Assembly (NCBI RefSeq): GCF_002931055.1
Contig: NZ_PSXX01000008.1
Coordinates: 1-64,000, forward strand
Origin: Pseudoclavibacter sp. AY1H1
GTDB lineage: Bacteria > Actinomycetota > Actinomycetes > Actinomycetales > Microbacteriaceae
DNA length: 64,000 nt
Reading direction: 5' to 3'
The translations under genes and the position numbers were made by a program. Below the pieces are notes generated by a model. That model saw nothing but the letters and a program-made list of their open reading frames with translations. It did no database searches and had not been told where the DNA came from. Below, piece by piece: positions 50,354 through 58,399 of this stretch (position 1 is the first letter of the stretch; the number at the start of each line of letters is the position of its first letter).

Positions 50354-50968
50354 TCAGAGTCCGAGCAGCAAGGAGGTGGCGATGCCAGCCATCACGACAG
50401 CGATGATGGCGTCGAGGATGCGCCACGCGGCGGGGCGCGCGAAGATCGGCTGCAGGAGCCTGGCCCCGTATCCCAGGGCTGTGAACCAGACGATGCTGCC
50501 GAGTGCCGCCCCCGCGCCGAAGAGCCAGCGCGCATCGCCGTGGGTGTTCGCGACGGACCCGAGCAGGACCACCGTGTCCAGGTAGACGTGCGGGTTCAGC
50601 CAGGTGAGTGCGAGCGCCGTGAGCAGCGTCGGGACCAGGCCGGCCGAGGCGCGTGGTTCGTCCGCGTCCAGTGCCTTCGGCCTGAGGGCGCGGCGGGCCG
50701 CGAGCACGGCGTAGCCGAGGAGGAACGCGGCGCCCCCGATGCGGACCACGGTCGTCAGCCAGGGGAGCGCCGTGAAGACGATGCCGGCACCCCCGATGCC
50801 GAGCAGGATGAGGATCGCGTCGGAGAGGGCGCACACGGCGACCACGGCGAGGACATGTGTGCGGAGCAGTCCCTGGCGCAGCACGAACGCGTTCTGCGCG
50901 CCGATCGCGACGATGAGCGACAGGCCGAAGCCGAAGCCAGCGAGCAGGGGGAGCAGATCCGGGGTCAT
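50354..50968 (-). CDS. LysE/ArgO family amino acid exporter
   Basis: A 204-aa exporter with six helices. The N-terminal GFGFGLSLIVAIGAQNAFVLRQGL (about 10-33) and TWLNPHVYLDTVVLLGSVA (about 120-138) are the hallmark blocks of LysE/ArgO. It exports lysine and arginine when they accumulate. It is divergent from a LysR-type regulator that is its likely activator. ATG at 50968 gives the normal length; the longer frame adds a His-rich, unlikely N-terminus. Confidence 0.93.
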   Translation of the reverse strand: MTPDLLPLLAGFGFGLSLIVAIGAQNAFVLRQGLLRTHVLAVVAVCALSDAILILLGIGGAGIVFTALPWLTTVVRIGGAAFLLGYAVLAARRALRPKALDADEPRASAGLVPTLLTALALTWLNPHVYLDTVVLLGSVANTHGDARWLFGAGAALGSIVWFTALGYGARLLQPIFARPAAWRILDAIIAVVMAGIATSLLLGL

Positions 50969-51037
50969 GGTGTGACCGTATTCGTGCCCGTGGTGATGGT
51001 CCAGCTCATGTTTCTTGTGAATCATTAGCATTGCTTC

Positions 51038-51964
51038 ATGCCTGATTCCCCGAACGCGTTCGACCCTCAGCGCCTCGCAGCGCTTCGATCCGCCGTCGAG
51101 ACGGGCACGTTCGAGGCGGCCGCCCGGGAGCTGCGCGTCACGCCCTCGGCGATCAGCCAGCGCATCAAGTCCCTGGAGAGCGAGACCGGGCGCGTGCTGC
51201 TTCAACGCAGCAAGCCGGTCGTGCCGACCGAATCGGGCGAGGTCCTCCTCCGCCTCGCACGGCAGGTGGATGCGCTCGGCAGGGAGGCGTCGAACGTCCT
51301 CGGGCGAGTGGGCGGAGCCTCCGGCGCCACTCCTGGAGCAGCCCAGGCGCCGCCCTCGCTCGAGCGGCTGCCGATCGCCGTCAACGCGGACTCACTGGCG
51401 ACTTGGCTGCTCCCCGCCCTCGCGCCGTTGGCCGGAGAGATCGCCTTCGACCTACACCGAGCCGACGAGGCGCACACCACGGACCTCCTCAGGCGGGGCG
51501 CCGTGACCGCCGCGATCACCGCCGACCCGGTCCCCGTGCAGGGCTGCACCTCCGCGCTGCTCGGAGAGATGCGCTACACGCCGATGGCATCGCCGGACTT
51601 CGTGGAACGCTGGTTCACGGGGGGCGCTCGGAACTCGGGAGGGGTGCTCGCGCACGCGCCCGTTGTGGTCTTCGACCGAGCAGACAGGCTCCAGGAGCGC
51701 TACCTGCGCGGGGTCGGCGTCGACCCGGCGGGCCCGCCCTGCCATTTCGTGCCGTCCTCCGCGGACTTCGTGCGGGCCATTCGCCTCGGCTTCGGCTGGG
51801 GCCTGGTGCCGGACCTCCAGGGAGGCGACGATGCCTCGCTCGTCGAGATCGACCCCGGCGCGTCGATCTCGGTGCCCCTGTTCTGGCAGCAATGGCAGCT
51901 GCATACGGAGGCCCTCGGCAGGACCGCGTCGGCGGTCTTCGCCGCCGCCGCTCGCAGCCTCTGA
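51038..51964 (+). CDS. LysR family regulator, ArgP/LysG type
   Basis: A 308-aa LysR regulator. The HTH is at about 6-65 (LAALRSAVETGTFEAAARELRVTPSAISQRIKSLE), followed by QRSKPVVPTESGEVLLRLARQ. The effector domain begins near 108 (LPIAVNADSLATWLLPAL), the ArgP/LysG type start. Divergent from lysE, it should activate that gene with lysine or arginine as signal. The 69-bp divergent region contains an AT-rich stretch (GTGAATCATTAGCATTGC) suited to LysR binding. Confidence 0.92.
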   Translation: MPDSPNAFDPQRLAALRSAVETGTFEAAARELRVTPSAISQRIKSLESETGRVLLQRSKPVVPTESGEVLLRLARQVDALGREASNVLGRVGGASGATPGAAQAPPSLERLPIAVNADSLATWLLPALAPLAGEIAFDLHRADEAHTTDLLRRGAVTAAITADPVPVQGCTSALLGEMRYTPMASPDFVERWFTGGARNSGGVLAHAPVVVFDRADRLQERYLRGVGVDPAGPPCHFVPSSADFVRAIRLGFGWGLVPDLQGGDDASLVEIDPGASISVPLFWQQWQLHTEALGRTASAVFAAAARSL

Positions 51965-51991
51965 GCTGGAATGGCTACCAACAGTGCGCTT

Positions 51992-52020
51992 TTGCCGAGC
52001 AGAGTGCAACCCCCAATAAG
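51992..52020 (+). promoter_or_regulatory. Possible promoter of the ice-binding protein gene
   Basis: TTGCCG (51992-51997) and AATAAG (52015-52020) are separated by 17 bp, ahead of a start at 52098. The match is moderate; this is a prediction. Confidence 0.35.
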
Positions 52021-52097
52021 TTTCCCGGAGTTCATCTAGTCTCAGCCGGGCTCGCATTCTCGCGCGCGCCCGCATCCGCGGCACCAGGAAGGTCCCC

Positions 52098-53426
52098 ATG
52101 GGAAGCACATCCGTTCGCACCACTCCTCCCCTCAGATTTCGACGCAAGCAGCTCCTCCTCCTTGCGGGTTCGACGGTCGCCGTCGCGGGCCTCTTCCCAG
52201 TCCTGCTCGGCTCCCAGTCGGCCCAGGCCATCGGCACGGCGCCCGACCTCGGCACCGCCGCCAGCTACTCGGTGCTCGGCGGGCAGTCGGTGACGAACAC
52301 GGGCCCAAGCGTGCTCGATGGCGACCTCGGAGTGAACCCCGGGACGGCGATCAGCGGGTTCCCGCCCGGCATCGTGCTCGGCGACGTGCACGCCACGGAC
52401 GCCAACTCCCTGCAGGCCCAGGCGGATGTGACCACCGCGTACAACGCGCTCGAAGGTCAGGCCGCCGATGCGCCCATCAGCGCCGACCTCGGCGGGCAGA
52501 CGCTCACGGCCGGCGTGTACGAGGCTTCGAGCACCGCGGGCATCACCGGGACGCTCTCCCTCGACGCGGAAGGCGATCCCGACGCGGTCTTCATCTTCCA
52601 GATCGGCTCCGCGCTGACCACCGCACCCGACAGCACCGTGGCGCTCCTCAACGGCGCACAGGCGTGCAACGTGTTCTGGCAGATCGGCAGCTCCGCCACG
52701 CTGGACACCGACACGACCTTCGTCGGCTCGATCCTCGCCCTCACCTCGATCACCGTGAACGAGGGATCGACCGTCGACGGACGTGCGCTCGCCAGGAACG
52801 GCTCGGTCACCCTCGACACGAACACCTTCACGACCAGTGAATGCGTCACTGTCACGCCGACGGAGACGACGACGCCGACGGAGACGACGACGCCGACCGT
52901 GACGGTCACGCCGACGGAGACGACGACGCCGACGGAGACGACGACGCCGACGGAGACGACGACGCCGACGGAGACGACGACGCCGACCGTGACGGTCACG
53001 CCGACGGAGACGACGACGCCGACCGTGACGGTCACGCCGACGGAGACGACGACGCCGACCGAGACGACGACGCCGACGGAGACGACCACGCCGACCACGA
53101 CCGTGACGCCGACGCCGACGGCGACGGCGACGGCGACGCCGACCGTGACCGTGACGCCGACAGCGTCAGTCACCCCGACGACGACAGCGTCAGTCACCCC
53201 GACGACGACAGCGTCGGTCACGCCGACGACGACGGCGTCGGTCACGCCGACGACGACGGCCCCCGCAGTCGTTCCCGTGAAGCCCGGAGCCACCGGCTCG
53301 CCTGACCTGGCGACCACCGGTGCTCAGGATGCGGGTCCCTGGCTCATCGGAGGGCTCGCCGTGCTCATCGCCGGCGGCGCGCTGCTGATCGCCAGCCTGC
53401 GTCGACGCAACTCGCACGAGGTCTGA
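52098..53426 (+). CDS. DUF3494 ice-binding adhesin with Thr/Pro repeat stalk
   Basis: A 442-aa surface protein. The signal peptide (about 1-42) ends at AQA. The DUF3494 ice-binding beta-solenoid covers about 45-250 (LGTAASYSVLGGQSVTNTG, LDGDLGVNPGTAISGFPPG, QACNVFWQIGSSATLDTDTTFVGSILA). The stalk (about 252-390) repeats TPTETT and TPTVTV and is likely glycosylated. The C-terminus has LATTG, a membrane helix and RRR, a sortase-type anchor with a variant motif. Such proteins bind ice crystals or mediate attachment. It suggests exposure to cold, but DUF3494 is widespread. Confidence 0.92.
   Translation: MGSTSVRTTPPLRFRRKQLLLLAGSTVAVAGLFPVLLGSQSAQAIGTAPDLGTAASYSVLGGQSVTNTGPSVLDGDLGVNPGTAISGFPPGIVLGDVHATDANSLQAQADVTTAYNALEGQAADAPISADLGGQTLTAGVYEASSTAGITGTLSLDAEGDPDAVFIFQIGSALTTAPDSTVALLNGAQACNVFWQIGSSATLDTDTTFVGSILALTSITVNEGSTVDGRALARNGSVTLDTNTFTTSECVTVTPTETTTPTETTTPTVTVTPTETTTPTETTTPTETTTPTETTTPTVTVTPTETTTPTVTVTPTETTTPTETTTPTETTTPTTTVTPTPTATATATPTVTVTPTASVTPTTTASVTPTTTASVTPTTTASVTPTTTAPAVVPVKPGATGSPDLATTGAQDAGPWLIGGLAVLIAGGALLIASLRRRNSHEV
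52854..53260. repeat. Tandem coding repeat of the Thr/Pro stalk
   Basis: Units of 15 and 18 bp (ACGCCGACGGAGACGACG and ACGCCGACCGTGACGGTC types) alternate in blocks for about 400 bp, then change to CCGACGACGACAGCGTCAGT-type units. All lengths are multiples of 3. The region is likely to vary in copy number between strains. Confidence 0.92.
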
Positions 53427-53458
53427 GCCCGCGCGGCTGCGACTGAACTGAACTGAGC

Positions 53459-53496
53459 AGGCCTCGGCAGGTGCCAAACGCACCGGCCGGGGCCTT
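53459..53496 (+). terminator. Hairpin downstream of the ice-binding gene
   Basis: AGGCCTCGGC and the following GCCGGGGCCT-like arm enclose an inner stem GGTGC/GCACC with the loop CAAAC, about 35 bp after the stop. A few T residues follow. It is a probable terminator. Confidence 0.6.
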
Positions 53497-53613
53497 CTCG
53501 GCGTCCGCCTCCCGTCACCGTGCATTCACCGCACGTTCTTCTGAGGCCGCAGCAAGGTACCGCCTAGGCAAAGCACAGGTTCTCCCATCCCGAACCCCGC
53601 CGGCATCCCGCTC

Positions 53614-54360
53614 TCACTCCAAAACGAACTGCTCCAGGACGATCTTGATCGCCTCCGCGTCCACGCCGACGCTGAGGTGCAGAGAAGGCCGGTCGAGGAT
53701 CCTTTTGAACGCGACCCGGACTCTGCCGGCCTCTTTACTGGTGACGTTCTCCCCGACCTGGTCACCTCGGGTGACGAGGGAGGCGAGGATCGACAGGTCG
53801 TTGAGGTGGCGTTCTTCCTTAGTGCCCTCGCCGATCAGCATTGCGGACGCCTTCGCGATGATGGCCCCCTGAAGCGTGGGTCGGCGGACGGTGCCAGTGA
53901 CGCCCGCGACGGCGACCTCAATCACCTCGGAGTGATCCAAAGCGCCTTGGCCACCAGGTGCGGCGATGGTGCGGCCGCCCGTGACGCCGGTTCGATTGTC
54001 GGCGTGCTCCCCCAAGAATCGCGGAATGAGGACATCGATCTGCGCCTCACCCTTCACCCAGCGATGCTGCACACCTTTCATGCCTTCGAGGATCGACGGC
54101 GACTCGCCTGCGGACTTGTAGCCAAGGTCGGTGAGAGTCTTGGTGAAGTCGAAGAGCATGGTCGGATGGGCCCGGATGTCGAGGATGGCGTCCGCGTCTT
54201 GCGTGGGCCGAGGCGGGTCCGCCTCGCGCTCCCAGCAGAGCGAGTGGACCATCTGCCCGCCGACGAGCGCCCAGCCCTTTGGGTGCGCCTTGTAGACCTC
54301 GAAGAGCGCGTGCCACGCCTCGGCCTGGGCGGGAGTCATGGCTGGGGCGGTGAAGGTCAA
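53614..54360 (-). CDS. Nucleotidyltransferase (AbiEii-like), second gene of an HTH/NTase pair
   Basis: A 248-aa protein. The fold start WALVGGQMVHSL near 29-40 and the TQDADAILDIRAH segment near 53-65 match the GG...D-x-D pattern of nucleotidyltransferases of the MNT/AbiEii group. A second part (AQIDVLIPRFLGEH) supplies another acidic site. The C-terminal half is helical. It overlaps the HTH gene by ATGA. An AbiE-like toxin role is possible, but the family also includes non-toxic enzymes. Confidence 0.72.
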   Translation of the reverse strand: MTFTAPAMTPAQAEAWHALFEVYKAHPKGWALVGGQMVHSLCWEREADPPRPTQDADAILDIRAHPTMLFDFTKTLTDLGYKSAGESPSILEGMKGVQHRWVKGEAQIDVLIPRFLGEHADNRTGVTGGRTIAAPGGQGALDHSEVIEVAVAGVTGTVRRPTLQGAIIAKASAMLIGEGTKEERHLNDLSILASLVTRGDQVGENVTSKEAGRVRVAFKRILDRPSLHLSVGVDAEAIKIVLEQFVLE

Positions 54361-55001
54361 TCGTCGACCTTTCGGAGGAGTTCGGCGACGCGGGATCGCT
54401 CGCGGACGCCGTCATGGTGTGCGAGGTCTACGAGGAGCAGCCCGAGAGGCAGGGGTGACGGCGGTTTCTCGTCGGTGAGGTGCAAGAGAACATTGGGCCT
54501 CTCGGATGGCCGGAGCAGGTACTCGCGGCGGATCGCGGCGGCATCATCCTTGGCGACCCGGGCTTCGAGCTGGCCCGCGGCGGCGATCTCGGCGCGCGGA
54601 TCGCTGAACCCGGACTTGACGATGCGCTCGTCGGCGGCGAGGTCGGCGAGGTCACTGGCAGCCACCTGGAGCTTCAGGGGTGCCTCTTCGCGGATCCAAG
54701 CGCCGAGGATGCGGTCCGGATCGGGGCTGTGCATGAGTTCGTTGCGGTAGCGGCGGAGTCGTGCGCGTTCGGATGTCGAGAGCCCCTCAGGGGCATCTCC
54801 GGAGAGGATCGCGAGGAGGTTCGCGCGCATCCGGTTGGCCAGCGGGCGAGAGGCTGCGGGGCGGTGTGCGGAGGACTGATCGATGAGCCACTGCCTACCC
54901 ACCTGGCGGGCCGGGATGGTGCCTTGCTCGATGAGTGCGCGCACGCGGCGAGGGGACACCCCCTCACGTTTGGCAAACTCGGCAACGCTCTCTTCTGGCA
55001 T
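54357..55001 (-). CDS. Helix-turn-helix protein, first gene of the NTase pair (possible antitoxin)
   Basis: A 214-aa protein. The N-terminus is an excisionase/MerR-type HTH (VAEFAKREGVSPRRVRALIEQGTIPARQVGRQWLI, about 6-40). The rest is helical and charged (RARLRRYRNELMHSPDPDRILGAWI), with no known domain. The arrangement, DNA-binding protein first and nucleotidyltransferase second with a 4-bp overlap, fits an antitoxin/toxin or autoregulated pair. ATG at 55001. Confidence 0.68.
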   Translation of the reverse strand: MPEESVAEFAKREGVSPRRVRALIEQGTIPARQVGRQWLIDQSSAHRPAASRPLANRMRANLLAILSGDAPEGLSTSERARLRRYRNELMHSPDPDRILGAWIREEAPLKLQVAASDLADLAADERIVKSGFSDPRAEIAAAGQLEARVAKDDAAAIRREYLLRPSERPNVLLHLTDEKPPSPLPLGLLLVDLAHHDGVRERSRVAELLRKVDD

Positions 55002-55040
55002 GTACACAAGCGTACCGGCAGCGGTAGGGATGTGTATATG
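54999..55040 (-). promoter_or_regulatory. Repeat-rich promoter region of the HTH/NTase pair
   Basis: TGTACAC near 55000-55006 and GTGTATA near 55031-55037 form a spaced inverted repeat around the start, with a further GTAC between. The layout suits self-binding by the HTH protein. It is tentative. Confidence 0.35.
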
Positions 55041-55060
55041 GGTGCGGCTGCTGGGCGTGC

Positions 55061-55558
55061 CTAAGCCGCCGCGGCGACCGCGGCGAGCACGACGGGGTCT
55101 TCGCATCCGCGTGCGAATCCGCGGATGCGGCGGTCGATGTCGCGCTGCAGCACGAACTTCCCGATGCGCTCCGCGACCGGGGCGAGCCACTTCGGCTTGC
55201 AGGCGAAGTTGTAGCGCCATACCGCGAGTGTGCGGGCCTCACCGTCGCCCTCGGCGTCCGGGGCGGGTGTGAACCGCCAGCCCCCGCCGAGGCGCTCGAA
55301 GAACCAGGAGCCCTTCGTCATCTTCATGCCAACATTCGTCGGCGGGGCGTAGGAGACGTACTCGCTGATCATCCGGAAGCCGAGCCGCTGCACGGTGGCG
55401 GTGCGCACCCCCTTCGCGGGGAGCGTCGCCCCGTCGAGGAAGTGCTGGCGCCGGATGAACGGGTCCCAGCGCATCCGCACCTCGCCGGTGGTCTGGGATA
55501 CGGCGAACGCCGTCGCAGGATCGACGTGGACGATGCAGCGGGACTCGACGACGGGCAT
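55061..55558 (-). CDS. SRPBCC family protein
   Basis: A 165-aa START-like protein. It begins VVESRCIVHVDPATAFAVSQTTGEVRMRWDPFI, as do polyketide-cyclase-like proteins, and ends in a C-terminal helix. The beta core includes MTKGSWFFERLGGGWRF and TLAVWRYNFACKP. The ligand is unknown. ATG at 55558 is chosen over a longer frame. Confidence 0.78.
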   Translation of the reverse strand: MPVVESRCIVHVDPATAFAVSQTTGEVRMRWDPFIRRQHFLDGATLPAKGVRTATVQRLGFRMISEYVSYAPPTNVGMKMTKGSWFFERLGGGWRFTPAPDAEGDGEARTLAVWRYNFACKPKWLAPVAERIGKFVLQRDIDRRIRGFARGCEDPVVLAAVAAAA

Positions 55559-55617
55559 GCCCCATCGTGACACGCGCGTTCCCGAGAGGCGTCCGCGAGG
55601 TTCGACATGATGGGGTG

Positions 55618-55782
55618 ATGGACAGCGCATTCGAGGAACTCATCGCCGAGGCCGAGGCCGAGGCCGCCAGCGTCGACGCCTATCGGACCCGCCTGCGAGA
55701 GCTGCACGAGCTCATCCAGCGTGAGGGGGCGTTCGTCGCGCACTCCACTCGACACCTCATCGAAGCCAAGCGGCCCGACTGA
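55618..55782 (+). CDS. Small helical hypothetical protein
   Basis: A 54-aa protein that is almost all helix (AFEELIAEAEAEAASVDAYR, then LRELHELIQRE), probably a short coiled coil. It is divergent from the SRPBCC gene by 59 bp. No family is recognised. A GGGGTG run precedes the ATG at 55618. Confidence 0.5.
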   Translation: MDSAFEELIAEAEAEAASVDAYRTRLRELHELIQREGAFVAHSTRHLIEAKRPD

Positions 55783-55883
55783 AGATCCCGGCTGCGCCCC
55801 TGAACCCCGCTCCCCAGGTTCGCGGAGGATCGCGTGCTTGCCTGAGACGCGAGAACTCCGCAAGCGAATTGGCGGGAGCCCCC

Positions 55884-56165
55884 ATGGAAGACAAGCGACA
55901 CCGCGACGCGCGCCCCGGAAGCTCAGGCGCCGGTGACCCCGTTGGGGACCCGGGCGAGCGGAGCGGGCGTGAAGAGAAATCCGGTGCCGAGACGGCTGGC
56001 GAGAAGGGCGACCTGCTCGGCGCGGTCGGCAAGCTCGCCAACGTGTTCGCGTTCGGGAAGCTCCCGGACGCGTCAGCCGCCGCCTCGACCGCCGACGGGA
56101 CGCCGTCGGCGGACACCGACGATGACGGGACCGGCGGCACGGGTGGAGCGCGGCGCGCCCCGTAG
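55884..56165 (+). CDS. Low-complexity hypothetical protein
   Basis: A 93-aa hydrophilic protein rich in Gly, Ala, Asp and Arg, with a short hydrophobic centre (DLLGAVGKLANVFAFGKL) that might form an amphipathic helix. ATG at 55884 has GGGAG upstream. No family is recognised; it may not be a real gene. Confidence 0.45.
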   Translation: MEDKRHRDARPGSSGAGDPVGDPGERSGREEKSGAETAGEKGDLLGAVGKLANVFAFGKLPDASAAASTADGTPSADTDDDGTGGTGGARRAP

Positions 56166-56184
56166 CCGCCCCTCGGGCCGACGA

Positions 56185-56514
56185 TCAGTCGATGACGAAG
56201 AGCTTGGCGCCGGTCGCCGTGCTGGAGCGGTGCGCTTCCATGCCGGTGCCGACCTGGTAGCTCTGGCCCGCCTCCAGCGTGACGCGGCGGCCGTCGTCCA
56301 GCTCGGTCTCGAGGCTCCCCTCGAGCACGAGGAGCACGTGCCCGCGGGAGCACCAGTGATCGGCGAGATAGCCCGGCGAGTACTCGACCTGACGGATGCG
56401 CGTGTCACCGATCTGCTGCGTCCGCCAGGTGGCGCCGCCGGTCTCGCCGGAGTGCTGCGTCGGCGCTACTGCCGCCCAGTCGGTGGTCGTGAAGGCGTGC
56501 CCGATGAGGTCCAT
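56185..56514 (-). CDS. DHCW-motif cupin fold protein
   Basis: A 109-aa single-domain cupin. The segment LADHWCSRGHVLLVLEGSLE (about 50-69) contains the DH-W-C variant of the family motif, and LEAGQSYQVGTGMEAHRS (about 81-98) is cupin motif 2. Metal ligands would be the His residues in these. The function is unknown. It lies 46 bp downstream of the luciferase-like gene on the same strand. Confidence 0.87.
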   Translation of the reverse strand: MDLIGHAFTTTDWAAVAPTQHSGETGGATWRTQQIGDTRIRQVEYSPGYLADHWCSRGHVLLVLEGSLETELDDGRRVTLEAGQSYQVGTGMEAHRSSTATGAKLFVID

Positions 56515-56560
56515 CCCCCGACGATAGCTCCCCGGCGAATGCCGGCGAGACCGCCGCGGC

Positions 56561-57568
56561 TCACACGGAACCGCTGAGCTCCCGGGTGCGCATCGCCTCT
56601 GCCGTGATCTCCAGCGAACTGACCCGATCGGCGCTCTCCAGCGAGCCGTGCCCGATGATGAGCTCGTCGGCGCCGGTCGCCTCCGCGAACTCGGTGAGGT
56701 AGTCGCGCACCTCCTGGCCGGTTCCCACCGCCGTGTACCGCATCATGTTCGCGATCTGCTGCCCCTGCGGGCTCGCGATGATCTGGTCCATCTGCTCATC
56801 GCTGAAGTCGGAGTTCGGCCCGCGGAGCAGGATGCTGCGGAGCCTGGAGCGCCGGGAGCGGGTGAACTGCTCCTGCGCATCCGCCGATTCGAGGGCCGCG
56901 ACGACGTTGACGCCCACGATGAGGTGGGGCGCGGCGAGCTGCTCGGAGGGCTGGAACTGCTCGCGGTACAGGGCGACGGCCTGGAACAGCTGGTCCGGGG
57001 CGAAGTGCGACGCGAACGCGTATGGCAGGCCGAGCTGTGCGGCGAGCTGCGCGCCGAAGAGGCTCGAGCCGAGGATGTAGAGGGGCACCTCGGTGCCACC
57101 GCCCGGCACCGCCTGCACGCCGGGGATGGTCGACTGGCCGCGCAGGAACGCCTGCAGCTCCAGAACATCCTGCGGGAACTCATTGGCGGAGGCCGGGGAA
57201 CGCCGCAGCGCTCGGAACGTCGCCTGGTCGCTCCCTGGCGCGCGCCCGAGGCCCAGGTCGATGCGGTCCGGGTAGAGCGTCGCGAGGGTGCCGAACTGCT
57301 CCGCGATGACCAGCGGGGAGTGGTTCGGGAGCATGACGCCACCCGCGCCCAGCCGGATCGTGGAGGTCTGCGAGGCGATGTGCCCGATGAGCACGCTCGT
57401 TGCGCTCGACGCGATCGTCGGCATGTTGTGGTGCTCGGCGTACCAGACACGGCGGTAGCCGGAGCGCTCGGCAGCCTGGGCGAGCTCGACGCTCGCCTGG
57501 AAGCTCTCCCTGACGGTCTGGCCAGGGGCGATGGGAGCGAGGTCGAGGATTGAGAGAGGAACAGTCAC
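56561..57568 (-). CDS. LLM class flavin-dependent oxidoreductase (MsnO8-like)
   Basis: A 335-aa luciferase-like monooxygenase. [30 protein letters not shown] (about 35-64), [45 protein letters not shown] (about 69-113) and the C-terminal [11 protein letters not shown] are the group pattern. FMN is the likely cofactor and the substrate is unknown. It is a different subgroup from the oxidoreductase at 18767. Confidence 0.92.
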   Translation of the reverse strand: MTVPLSILDLAPIAPGQTVRESFQASVELAQAAERSGYRRVWYAEHHNMPTIASSATSVLIGHIASQTSTIRLGAGGVMLPNHSPLVIAEQFGTLATLYPDRIDLGLGRAPGSDQATFRALRRSPASANEFPQDVLELQAFLRGQSTIPGVQAVPGGGTEVPLYILGSSLFGAQLAAQLGLPYAFASHFAPDQLFQAVALYREQFQPSEQLAAPHLIVGVNVVAALESADAQEQFTRSRRSRLRSILLRGPNSDFSDEQMDQIIASPQGQQIANMMRYTAVGTGQEVRDYLTEFAEATGADELIIGHGSLESADRVSSLEITAEAMRTRELSGSV

Positions 57569-57658
57569 CCTGGATGCAACCGCCGAGAGGCGTCAGGTGT
57601 TCCCGGCGGGTCGGAGTCGTCTCGTCGGCCGTGCCTGAACTCTCGCACCGCTCTACGT

Positions 57659-58300
57659 CTATTCGTCGCCCGTGTAGAAGGCCGCGGTGCGCGTCGCCGA
57701 CTCGTGGGCGTCGTCGGGGTCGGCGCCCGCGCTCAGATGCGCGATGCACCAGCGGTCAGCCGCGGAGGCGACGAACCGCCTGCCGCCGTCGGAGTCGTTG
57801 AAGGCGGACATGGTCGCGTGGACGTCCGCGTCCTCGTCGGCGAGGGCGATCGCCAGGGCGAGGAGAGCTCCGTCCCAGCCGATGCCGGTGGCAGCTGGCC
57901 CGTACTGGGCCCAGTGCTCGTTGTCTGCCACGACGTGTCGGAGCGTGAGGCGCGTCCCGTGCCCCGCTGGCTCGAGGGCGAGGCTGACGCGGCTCACGTC
58001 GCCGTCGTACTCCCACGTCAGATGCATGAGGGCGTTCGCCTCGCAGCGCTCGATGGTTCCGGAGGTGCCGCTGTCGGTCAGCCGGTACCTGCCGCCCTGC
58101 CGGAGCTCGCCTTCGGCGGGCTCGAACCAGCGGGCCAGACCCTCCGGGGTCGTGCACAGGCCCCAGATGTTCTCTGGTGGATTCGCGAAGTCGCGCTCGA
58201 GCGTCACCACGTGGCTCGTGCCATCCCGCGCGACGCTGCGCGTGACGTTCTCGAGGCTGTCGGTCGACGCTCCGGCGGGGGACACCGGTTTCGTTTCCAT
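57659..58300 (-). CDS. SRPBCC/AHSA1 family protein
   Basis: A 213-aa protein of the Aha1-like START fold (LERDFANPPENIWGLCTTPEGLARWFEPAEGELRQGGRYRL, about 34-74; TWEYDGDVSRVSLALEP; RLTLRHVV). A C-terminal extension of about 60 residues is helical. Its function is unknown. ATG at 58300; a much longer upstream frame is antisense to the polymerase gene and is not used. Confidence 0.87.
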   Translation of the reverse strand: METKPVSPAGASTDSLENVTRSVARDGTSHVVTLERDFANPPENIWGLCTTPEGLARWFEPAEGELRQGGRYRLTDSGTSGTIERCEANALMHLTWEYDGDVSRVSLALEPAGHGTRLTLRHVVADNEHWAQYGPAATGIGWDGALLALAIALADEDADVHATMSAFNDSDGGRRFVASAADRWCIAHLSAGADPDDAHESATRTAAFYTGDE

Positions 58301-58399
58301 GCGACCAGCGTGCCCGCGGATGTTGTGGAATCGCGCAGACCCGGGGCGACCCGGGTATCGGCGTCCTGGATTGTCGGTGCCCTGCCCCACAATGAACGG

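Noticed and set aside
52841-53305. Asp-rich 154-aa frame in the ice-binding repeat
   Set aside because: It is the shifted frame of the tandem repeat; the DUF3494 frame is the real one.
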